Shown one piece after another: positions 8,086 to 14,324 of a stretch of 17,224 nt of DNA. The translations under genes and the position numbers were made by a program. The notes under the pieces were generated by a model. It searched no databases. It worked only from the letters and a program-made list of their open reading frames with translations, and had not been told where the DNA came from. Position 1 is the stretch's first letter, and each line of letters begins with the position of its first letter. This stretch comes from JAUVIB01 sp964424545 (GTDB lineage Bacteria; Calditrichota; Calditrichia; Calditrichales; Calditrichaceae): the NCBI GenBank assembly GCA_964424545.1, contig CAYRJN010000075.1, forward strand, positions 1 to 17,224. The letters are read 5' to 3'.

Positions 8086-8126
8086 TGAAAATGTCCGAAA
8101 TAGGTTGTTCTTTGAAATTCCGATAC
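8086..8126. repeat. Dispersed 41-bp repeat, copy 1
   Basis: This stretch matches 16117-16157 in the same orientation at 36 of 41 positions; both begin TGAAAATGT, share AAATAGGTTG in the middle and end TTCCGATAC. Weaker similarity extends upstream in both copies (TATGTATA at about 8048 and 16086, and TAATGC at 8071 and 16111). Both copies lie in intergenic DNA, about 8 kb apart. Confidence 0.65.
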
Positions 8127-8189
8127 AAATATATAGCTGCAAAAATTTATTGAATGATATATCGCTTTTCATGATTTCATCAAACTACC

Positions 8190-8993
8190 TCAATTTTCAT
8201 AAACATAACGTCCTATTTTGTTAATACGCTCCAATTCATTTTCAGTTAAAGGCGCAGAATCAAGAGCGGTCAGGTTTTCAGCCATTTGCCGTTCATCCCG
8301 CGCCCCCATCATACAGATATTAACGGAAGGATTGGCAAGCACAAAACGATAACAATCTACAGCGCTTAGCGGTTCTTCTCCGGGCGGCATTCTTTTTTTA
8401 TTCAAAAGCTGTCGCCAGCGGGTAGCCGTAAAAGCGATAATGCCCGGTCTTTTTTGCCGGTTTTCATTCAGAAACGGAAAAATATCCGCTTCCGCCCCAC
8501 GGTTAGCGGCATTATAACGTAAATGAAAAATATCGAAGAGATCAGTTTCTAACAGCTTCGGGAAAAGCTTTCGATTGTGACTTGATATGCCGATATGTTT
8601 TATCAATCCCCTTCTTTTAAGCTCCAATGCGCCATCAATTATTTTTTGTTTCGGTTTTTTAGGGAAATAGCCTAACAACAGAACATCGGCATAATCCAAT
8701 TTAAGTTTTTTAAGCCCTTTTATAAAAAACTTTTCCGTTAAAAAGCGGTCATGCGCATAAGTAAAAAAAGCGATAATGATGTCACCGCGATTGGAATTAT
8801 TTATTGTACTTAGAATAAATTTTTCAAATTCTTTTGAGCGTCCCTTAATAAATGTTCCCCAAGTAAAATAATTACAACCCCTTTCCCAAGCCGTTTCGTA
8901 AGCTTTTGCAGATGCGCCGAAACTCGTTGAAATTCCCAATCGGGATACTTTTAAATCGGTTTTGCCGAGTAAAACCCTCACATCGTCAGCCAT
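8190..8993 (-). CDS. Aldo/keto-reductase-superfamily protein with degenerate catalytic tetrad
   Basis: A 267-aa cytoplasmic protein with an AKR-type (beta/alpha)8 barrel layout: LLGKTDLKVSRLGISTSFG at the N-terminus, LKKLKLDYADVLLLGYF (94-110), LKRRGLIKHIGISSHNR (125-141), DIFHLRYNAANRGAE (154-168), and FTATRW with YRFVLANPSVNICMMGA towards the C-terminus. The canonical tetrad Asp-Tyr-Lys-His is not visible: the usual 'NFFDTAxxYG' is NYFTWGTF (41-48), the lysine strand reads IIIAFFTYAHD, and the usual LLLH is LLLG (105-108). It may therefore be a non-classical or non-catalytic AKR. The ATG at 8993 has GGGGGA at 9003-8998 upstream. A hairpin terminator separates it from the next upstream gene, so it probably has its own promoter. 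Physiological role unknown. Confidence 0.85.
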   Translation of the reverse strand: MADDVRVLLGKTDLKVSRLGISTSFGASAKAYETAWERGCNYFTWGTFIKGRSKEFEKFILSTINNSNRGDIIIAFFTYAHDRFLTEKFFIKGLKKLKLDYADVLLLGYFPKKPKQKIIDGALELKRRGLIKHIGISSHNRKLFPKLLETDLFDIFHLRYNAANRGAEADIFPFLNENRQKRPGIIAFTATRWRQLLNKKRMPPGEEPLSAVDCYRFVLANPSVNICMMGARDERQMAENLTALDSAPLTENELERINKIGRYVYEN

Positions 8994-9066
8994 GCCGCAT
9001 CCCCCGTGTAAATAAAATACTTTTATAAATTTAACACATATTGTCGCTTTTTTAATTAACTGGCAG

Positions 9067-9099
9067 AAAAAGGGGCTACAATCGAAATATAGGCCCTTT
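9067..9099 (-). terminator. Probable intrinsic terminator behind the SDR gene
   Basis: AAAGGGGCTA (9069-9078) and TAGGCCCTTT (9090-9099) pair over 10 positions with one mismatch and an 11-nt loop. Read leftward the stem ends in CCCC followed by five Ts (9071-9067), about 50-80 nt after the SDR stop codon. On the plus strand the stem is followed by ATTTTTTT, so it could work both ways, but no rightward gene ends here. Confidence 0.55.
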
Positions 9100-9145
9100 A
9101 TTTTTTTCGCAGAACCGATGTCGCAATGTTCGATTAAACAAGTTA

Positions 9146-10075
9146 TCAGCGATAATCTTGAGCCGCAATTTCCTCTACGCCGTTTCGATAGGATGTCGTT
9201 TTAAAATCAAAATATTTATTAAATTTATCACTGTTAAAAACATAATCGCGATCATATTGATAGAGCATCTCGCTTACCTCTTTCATAATGGGAACAAAAA
9301 GTCCCATTGTTTTTATCATTCTTTTAGAAAGAATACGATATTTCGGCTTTGCGTTTAAAACCGATGCAATCATTTCAATCCACATTTTACCTGTCGGAGG
9401 CTTTTCCGCCGTAGGCAAATGCCATATTTGATTGAACGCTTCCGGAGTATTGCCTAAGAGCGCCACAGCTTTTCCGGCGTCAGGCGTATAGGTAAAAGAA
9501 TGTTTATAATCTGGCGAGCACTGCCAAACAGCTTTTTTCCCGCGGCTTAAAGGATTAAAAACCATTTCCGTAAGAAGGCTTACCTTATTAATGCCGGGCC
9601 CGTAAAAATCCGCAGAGCGGGCTACAAGAGCGTCTATCCCGTTCTTTTCAATTTCCTTTATCAACATAGTAGCTGTTTCAGCTCTAATCCGGCCTTTTTT
9701 GGAGGAAGGATTGAGCGGTGTGTCTTCATCCATTCCGTTTAAACAGGAGGCATCATACATATATATATTATCAAAAAAAACCAATTTACTATTATTCTCT
9801 TTACAGGCGGTAATGACATTCTTCATTACTCTCGGCCACGATTCCGCCCAAATTTTAAACGTATACGGAAAACCCACGGTTAGATAAACAACCGACGAGC
9901 CGCTTATCGCATTAATAACTTCGTCTAAATTCATCAGATCGGCAGAAACCGTTTCATCGTCTTCATTTACTTTTTGCGGTTTTCTGCTTACTAATCTTAT
10001 TCTATCGCCAAACGCTTTTAAGGCTTTGGCCGTTTCTTTGCCGATAACGCCGGTGGAGCCGAGAATGGTTTGCAT
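9146..10075 (-). CDS. NAD(P)-binding extended-SDR protein (epimerase/dehydratase-like)
   Basis: A 309-aa soluble protein with a Rossmann fold. The dinucleotide motif is ILGSTGVIGKETAKAL (G6, G9, G12), followed by RLVSRKP at the end of the second strand, ADLMNLDEV, and VVYLTVGFPY. Later stretches typical of extended SDRs are KLVFFDNIYMYD, ARSADFYGPG (152-161) and the HSFTYTPDAGKAVALL segment of the substrate domain. The usual active-site Tyr-x-x-x-Lys is not seen: the equivalent stretch reads SSKKGRIRAETA (124-135), so it is an atypical SDR whose reaction cannot be named. The ATG follows GGGGG with 9 nt spacing. It lies 38 nt behind marC and ends TGA-TAA in frame, before the terminator at 9067-9099. 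Confidence 0.87.
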   Translation of the reverse strand: MQTILGSTGVIGKETAKALKAFGDRIRLVSRKPQKVNEDDETVSADLMNLDEVINAISGSSVVYLTVGFPYTFKIWAESWPRVMKNVITACKENNSKLVFFDNIYMYDASCLNGMDEDTPLNPSSKKGRIRAETATMLIKEIEKNGIDALVARSADFYGPGINKVSLLTEMVFNPLSRGKKAVWQCSPDYKHSFTYTPDAGKAVALLGNTPEAFNQIWHLPTAEKPPTGKMWIEMIASVLNAKPKYRILSKRMIKTMGLFVPIMKEVSEMLYQYDRDYVFNSDKFNKYFDFKTTSYRNGVEEIAAQDYR

Positions 10076-10113
10076 ATTGTTTACCCCCTATAATTGTAAT
10101 TTCAAAAAATATA

Positions 10114-10734
10114 TTACTTTAAAATTTTAAAACTCAACTTTAAACCCTCTGTTACCATTGTCGTGCCGATGATAGCAAGAATTAAACCCATAATTTTTCC
10201 GATAACAATTATAATATTGTTGCCGATTTTTTTAACAATCTGTTCGCCGAAATTAAAGGAGACGGCCGTTATCCAACACATTAAAGCAAATACAACAATG
10301 ACAATGCTTATATGAATATAATCTACGCCGGCGACAAAATTCATTGAAGTTACAATTGTACCTGGCCCGGCTAATATGGGTATGGCAAGCGGTGATATGG
10401 CAATATTTTCATCTATAATAACTTTTTTTGAATGTGCAATACTTGATTTTTTCGATTGCATCATTTCAAATCCTACATAAAAAACCAATACGCCACCGGT
10501 AATTTTAAACGCCGGCACCGTTATGCCGAATAAGCTGAAAATAAATTTTCCCAGAAGAATAAAACTGACAACAATAATAAAAGCCGTTAAAGTTGATTTT
10601 CGGCTGATCTTCCTTTTTGTGGCTTCGTCGGCGTCCTGAACGAGAGACATAAAAATCGGTATATTAGCAATAGGATTCATAATAGCAAAAAATCCGGTAA
10701 AAACGGTAAGTGCGTACGTTAAAAGCTCATTCAT
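10114..10734 (-). CDS. MarC-family integral membrane protein
   Basis: A 206-aa inner-membrane protein of the MarC (UPF0056) family, annotated as NAAT-type transporters but with little experimentally confirmed function. The N-terminus ALTVFTGFFAIMNPIANIPI is the family signature, followed by ITGGVLVFYVGFEMM, a hydrophilic loop (QSKKSSIAHSKK), and ISPLAIPILAGPGTIVTSM, with about six membrane segments in all. The frame opens with a TTG at 10749, but I prefer ATG at 10734 because AAAGAAG lies upstream and family members start at this point. The gene begins 15 nt after the lipoprotein stop and is followed 38 nt later by the SDR gene, suggesting one operon. Confidence 0.92.
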   Translation of the reverse strand: MNELLTYALTVFTGFFAIMNPIANIPIFMSLVQDADEATKRKISRKSTLTAFIIVVSFILLGKFIFSLFGITVPAFKITGGVLVFYVGFEMMQSKKSSIAHSKKVIIDENIAISPLAIPILAGPGTIVTSMNFVAGVDYIHISIVIVVFALMCWITAVSFNFGEQIVKKIGNNIIIVIGKIMGLILAIIGTTMVTEGLKLSFKILK

Positions 10735-10749
10735 TATTGCTTCTTTCAA

Positions 10750-11700
10750 CTATTTCTTTTCTTCAAATTTAGTTAGCTCTAAAACTTTATCCCAGTTGTT
10801 AAACGTATATTTTAAATCCGCTTCGGAAACGTTATTCTGGGTTATAAAACTCTTTATCATATCAACGGCCATATTATGCTCGATTTCATTATCAGAAGAT
10901 TCCGCTTTCTCCATAAGCTTAAGGATACTTAAACTTGAAAAGGCAACCGGAATGACTTGTGTTGTTATTTTTTCAAAATCATCAATTCCGTTTGCTTTAA
11001 GAATACTGTCGGCTATTGCGGTTTTACGGCTTTCGTCAACTTGGCCGTTAAACTTCTTTAATATTTTAAAAGCTTTTATTGATTTTTCAATAGATTCGTC
11101 GTTTAAAACCGTATTTTGAGAAAAAATATCGGCAATTTCGATTACCGTTTTTTGAGGAAAATCATTTGGCTTAACCATTGATGCTTTTTGAGCCTTTTGA
11201 TTGTTATCGGTATAATGATTTTTAACCTTTACTTTTTCAACCAATTTTTGCGCCTTTTTATCGTTAAAAACATTTTCCGCCGCCGCCACATTAAAGCTGA
11301 TAATGTTACGGCCGTCGTCAATCAACCAAACGCGTGAAATTTTCATTTCGTTTTGCATGAATTTTTGTTTGCGCGTTAAAGCTGGTAAACCGTCGACTGT
11401 TGTTTCTTCTATTTCACCGATTGGTTCATGATCTTTATTGAATGCATCCTTCATATTGTCGCCGGAATTGCCAGCTTTAAAAGAAAATATACTCAATCCT
11501 TCGTTATTATGCGCTCCGTATTGAGAAACTTTCCAATCACCCGGCAGCTCTATGCTAAGATATTGATTGGTAAAAGTAACCGATTTTTTTATAGTTACTT
11601 GTTGAGCGGTTTCTTTTTTAGCCCCCTCTTTGTTACCGCCGCAAGAATACATTATTAACACCGCGCTAAATGCGAGAATTATCATATGGCCTTTTTTCAT
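10750..11700 (-). CDS. Two-part lipoprotein, unassigned
   Basis: A 316-aa lipoprotein: MKKGHMIILAFSAVLIMYSC is a type II signal peptide with lipidation at Cys20, then a polar linker (GGNKEGAKKETAQQ). Residues about 38-155 read like a PsbP/DUF1795-style single domain found in envelope proteins (YLSIELPGDWKV, FSFKAGNSGDNMKDAF, VDGLPALTRKQKF, GRNIISFNVAA, KAQKLVEKV). After a linker rich in Lys and Gln, residues about 175-316 are almost entirely helical and charged, with no family I recognise. AAAGGAT lies 9 nt upstream of the ATG. It is first in the probable lipoprotein-marC-SDR operon. The function is unknown; an envelope-anchored binding or assembly role is a guess from its architecture. Confidence 0.85.
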   Translation of the reverse strand: MKKGHMIILAFSAVLIMYSCGGNKEGAKKETAQQVTIKKSVTFTNQYLSIELPGDWKVSQYGAHNNEGLSIFSFKAGNSGDNMKDAFNKDHEPIGEIEETTVDGLPALTRKQKFMQNEMKISRVWLIDDGRNIISFNVAAAENVFNDKKAQKLVEKVKVKNHYTDNNQKAQKASMVKPNDFPQKTVIEIADIFSQNTVLNDESIEKSIKAFKILKKFNGQVDESRKTAIADSILKANGIDDFEKITTQVIPVAFSSLSILKLMEKAESSDNEIEHNMAVDMIKSFITQNNVSEADLKYTFNNWDKVLELTKFEEKK

Positions 11701-11803
11701 GATACGTTATCCTTTGAACAAAATTGAATTTTAATTAATTAAATATTATCTGCATCGCTTAATAATTTTCAAATTGTATTGTTTCTAATAAATCCTTACA
11801 GCC

Positions 11804-11832
11804 AATTTAACTTTTATATATTTGCTTGTCAA
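11804..11832 (-). promoter_or_regulatory. Candidate sigma70-type promoter for the lipoprotein-marC-SDR operon
   Basis: On the minus strand a perfect TTGACA (11832-11827) is followed after 17 nt by TAAATT (11809-11804, 4 of 6 to consensus), about 100 nt upstream of the lipoprotein start. Spacing and position fit, but no activator site was recognised. Confidence 0.4.
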
Positions 11833-12036
11833 ACATCATGTATAAATATCGCTTAAATGAAAAGTTAATTTTTATTATTACTTCCATAAACCGACATGCT
11901 CCTTAAACGCTTAGAAAAATCGATTGGCAACCCTATTTCAAAAAATTTTTGCACTCTGCGCTTGTCGATATGATATTGATAGATTGCTTTAATCCGATTT
12001 TTTTTCTTACAAATTAAAATTTACGCTTTTTAACGA
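11833..12036. other. Gene-free AT-rich spacer
   Basis: Between the candidate operon promoter and the end of the GH20 pseudogene I see no gene, clear repeat or RNA structure. It is AT-rich with scattered short palindromes of the kind expected from composition. Confidence 0.5.
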
Positions 12037-12828
12037 TTATAATCCATTGTAATAAACAATCCCTATGATCCTCCATCGTTTTTTCATAGAATCTAATCGT
12101 TTATAAAAATTCTCAAAGTTTTTTAAGGATTTATCCGTCCAACCTACTTCGGCATAGGCGTTTATGCGAATCAATAAAATTTGAAATGTTATTGATAAAA
12201 TAAATTTGTAAATCGGCCAGGGTTTTTAGACCCTTCTTTGTCATAAAATCGGTAATCTACTTTGAATTTTTCCAGATATTAAAATCAACCTCGTCTCCGC
12301 CGACGTGTATAATTTTAGACGGAAACAGCGCCATTATCTCAAGGAGAACGTCTCTAATAAATACATTAACTTTCGCATCGCTTACATTATAAATATCAAA
12401 ATCACCGCCAAAACGGCAAGGGACTTCGGATAATTCACCGGAAGTGCCCAGCCGGGGATAGGACGCTATAGCGGCTGCAGAGTGTCCAGGCATTTCAATC
12501 TCCGGAATGACAATTATATGTCGCTCTGCTGCATATTGCACAATATCCTTTATTTCTTCTTGAGTATAAAAACCTTCGTGCGGAATACCGGAATAAATAT
12601 TACTATTCCATGTATCAAGCATACTGTTTTTACGTTTTGAACCGATTTTCGTTAATTTCGGATATTTTTTATTTCAATACGTCATCCCTGATCGTCCACA
12701 AGATGCCAATGAAAAACATTCATTTTATGAAGGGCCATCTGTTCCAAAAGCAGTTTTACGCTGTTGACCCCTTTAAAATATCGTACCTAGTCCAACATAA
12801 AAGCGCGCCAAGTGAAACAACGATTTAA
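12037..12828 (-). pseudogene. Decayed GH20 beta-N-acetylhexosaminidase
   Basis: Read leftward, pieces of a GH20 catalytic domain appear in order across broken frames. The first is FTWRAFMLD, a TAG stop (12789-12787), then VRYFKGVNSVKLLLEQMALH and KMNVFHWHLVDDQG, with TGA (12684-12682) at the Trp of the conserved DDQGW. After RIEIK one A is missing in a run (about 12670-12665), shifting the frame to YPKLTKIGSKRKNSMLDTW. The intact middle follows (GFYTQEEIKDIVQYA, PEIEMPGHSAAAIASYP, IIHVGGDEVDFNIW), with the HVGGDE catalytic motif kept, then TAG at 12259-12257, ITDFMTKKGLKTLADLQIYF, and a frame jump to INAYAEVGWTDKSLKNFENF with a final TAA at 12037. Most of the usual stretch between these last two (the GWDE part) is deleted, and the N-terminal domain and signal peptide are absent. 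A functional enzyme would remove terminal GlcNAc/GalNAc. Confidence 0.9.
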
Positions 12829-12831
12829 ATT

Positions 12832-12864
12832 GTCATTTCCCCGACTCGTCAGAGTCGAAACGAC
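12832..12864. repeat. Imperfect hairpin at the 5' edge of the GH20 pseudogene
   Basis: CGACTC-GTCA-GAGTCG (12842-12857) is a perfect 6-bp stem with a four-base loop, extended outward by GTCATTT (12832-12838) pairing with AAACGAC (12858-12864) at six of seven positions across a CCC bulge. It begins within four bases of where recognisable GH20 sequence stops, and its GTCATT flank resembles the arms of the inverted repeat at 7923-8030. It may be a dispersed repeat. Confidence 0.45.
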
Positions 12865-12967
12865 GCTTAAAAAGAGCATACCTGAACAGTAGAAAAAAAA
12901 TTAATAATTTTACTATAAAACCTTTATAATTATCTGACTTGACTAGAAACGATAAATACTACTTTTT

Positions 12968-14059
12968 TTAATTATTAACTTTAACGGCAATAGATGCAGT
13001 AATAAAAAAATCATTATCTGTAAAAGCGTCATCTCTTGGATAAATATCATAATTACTTCCAAACCAGCGCCCTTCAAGGCGGCAAACCAGAGTGGAAATT
13101 GGCAAATAGTCAAAATTTAATGAAAATCCGTTTGTCTGAAAATTGTTGTTATTCCCTGTGGAAATTATTATTTGTTCTTTATCCTGATAATATTCAAAGC
13201 GCACCGCTGTTTTCCATTTATCGTTGATAGCGAATTGAGTTATTAGCACCGGCGAGAGCCAATAATCATAATTTGAGCTGTTTTTCCTATGTTGTTGAAA
13301 TCCGATATCAAATCCGGCAATAATTTTGATCTTTTCGTTCAATTGATACAAAGCGTAAAAATCATTGAAATATCGCATTCTTCTTTCATCATCGGGATAT
13401 TCCGAACCGATGAGCGTACTCCAATTTAACGATAAATTATTGTTAGCGCTGTAATATAATTCCGTACCGAACGAAAGGTATGAATTGCCGGAGAGCCTTT
13501 GAATACGCTGCCAGCCGTTGCAAACCGTCGTTAAGAATAACCATTTTTCATCCGGTGTATAGGTTAATTTGACGCCCGTTAAAAAATAAGGCGAATTTTC
13601 AGCCGCAAGCGAACGTGTTAACGTTAAATTCTCTGTTGAAACAGCGCTTTCCCAACCGATATGGGAATTCATTATACCTGCATCTAACCATAGCGTGTTT
13701 TTATCATCCAACGAAACGCCGATTTTTGCTTGATTTATTATTCTCATATTCGGAGCTTCGACCGCATAGTTATCTTGTGCATAGGCGCCCGTTTGCAGCC
13801 CCAGAATGGCTCTATATTTCTCATTTTTAAGGCTGAATTGCAACAATGCGAGATTTAAATTAAACTCATTATGTCTATTATGATTAAAAAGGAATGTATG
13901 CCTTTGTTCACCCGGCGGACGGTTAAAATCATAAACATAATAAACATCTAAAAATCCAAATACATCAAAATCCGGTTTCTTCTGTCAGGGGCTGTTTTGC
14001 GCAAAGCCGAAATTAATTATGAACGATATTAATATTGGTAAGTAAATTGCTTTTTTCAT
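12968..14059 (-). pseudogene. BBP2-like outer-membrane beta-barrel porin with an in-frame TGA
   Basis: Read from ATG 14059, the frame encodes a signal peptide (KKAIYLPILISFIINFGFAQ), then Asn-Ser-Pro, then TGA (13987-13985, codon 25), and continues unbroken in the same frame to TAA at 12970-12968, for 363 residues in all. The body has alternating amphipathic strands ending in aromatics: DFDVFGFLDVYYVYDFN near the start, TLWLDAGIMNSHIGWES, NSPYFLTGVKLTYTPDEKW, ELYYSANNNLSLNWSTLIGS, and FFITASIAVKV at the end. This is the pattern of putative beta-barrel porin-2 (OmpL-like) proteins. Downstream TTG starts such as 13846 would lack the signal peptide and first strands. With only one lesion it is either a recent pseudogene, a phase or readthrough variant, or a sequencing error. 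Ribosome site is weak (AAGAAGGGAAAAG, about 12 nt away). Confidence 0.75.
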
Positions 14060-14129
14060 TTTATTAAAATCTTTTCCCTTCTTGTTTCATATATTATAAA
14101 CAAGTTTCTTTCATTCGCATTTTTTATGC

Positions 14130-14147
14130 CGTTAAATCAATTTAACG
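14130..14147. promoter_or_regulatory. 18-bp palindrome upstream of the porin
   Basis: CGTTAAAT-CA-ATTTAACG is a perfect 8-bp inverted repeat with a two-base centre, about 70-88 nt upstream of the porin start. A second small hairpin, GCAT-TTTTT-ATGC, lies next to it at 14117-14129. The pair could be an operator or a transcription-end structure. The palindrome is followed by ATTTTT on the plus strand. Confidence 0.35.
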
Positions 14148-14166
14148 ATTTTTCCGTTTTGTCATT

Positions 14167-14298
14167 TCATAAACGTAAATATTTTCTATCTTTGAAAATT
14201 AAGATTTCCCCAATCATAGAACAGACACGATGTTGATAGGCGCCCTTTTTATCATTGATCAAATTGCCAAGCTGTATTCTTAGGTTTTGGTCAGACAT
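14167..14298 (-). CDS. Possible small ORF (43 aa) behind the ClC gene
   Basis: An ATG at 14298 opens 43 codons ending in TGA (14169-14167), starting 26 nt after the ClC stop on the same strand. The peptide (MSDQNLRIQLGNLIN, KKGAYQHRVCSMIGE, ILIFKDRKYLRL) is mixed in composition and looks more protein-like than most shadow frames here, but there is no clear ribosome site and I recognise no family. It may equally be the remnant of a larger lost gene or chance. Confidence 0.25.
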   Translation of the reverse strand: MSDQNLRIQLGNLINDKKGAYQHRVCSMIGEILIFKDRKYLRL

Positions 14299-14324
14299 TC
14301 TAAAGAACGTAAAATACAACATTC

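Larger units (their letters stand above)
7829..8189. other. Gene-free spacer with repeats
   Basis: This stretch between the GH106-like gene and the AKR-like gene has no convincing gene. An open frame on the minus strand (8128-7871) encodes 85 residues, but it is built across the inverted repeats described separately and has no family likeness, so I treat it as repeat sequence rather than a protein gene. The spacer holds a perfect 7-bp hairpin (7882-7899), an inverted pair of about 31-34 bp units (7923-7956 and 8000-8030), and one copy of the dispersed 41-bp repeat (8086-8126). Confidence 0.6.

Noticed and set aside
7871..8128. An 85-codon open frame on the minus strand.
   Set aside because: It is made up of the inverted repeats and the 41-bp dispersed repeat, has no recognisable domain and no clear ribosome site.
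12682..13987. TGA at a conserved Trp in the GH20 remnant and TGA inside the porin frame, suggesting TGA is read as tryptophan.
   Set aside because: TGA ends the AKR-like, SDR and ClC genes at sensible C-termini, the intact genes use TGG throughout, and the GH20 copy also has TAG stops and a frameshift. TGG-to-TGA mutation is simpler for the GH20 remnant.
13985..13987. Selenocysteine at the porin TGA.
   Set aside because: The codon lies in a linker after the signal peptide, where selenocysteine would have no purpose, and I saw no convincing hairpin directly downstream.
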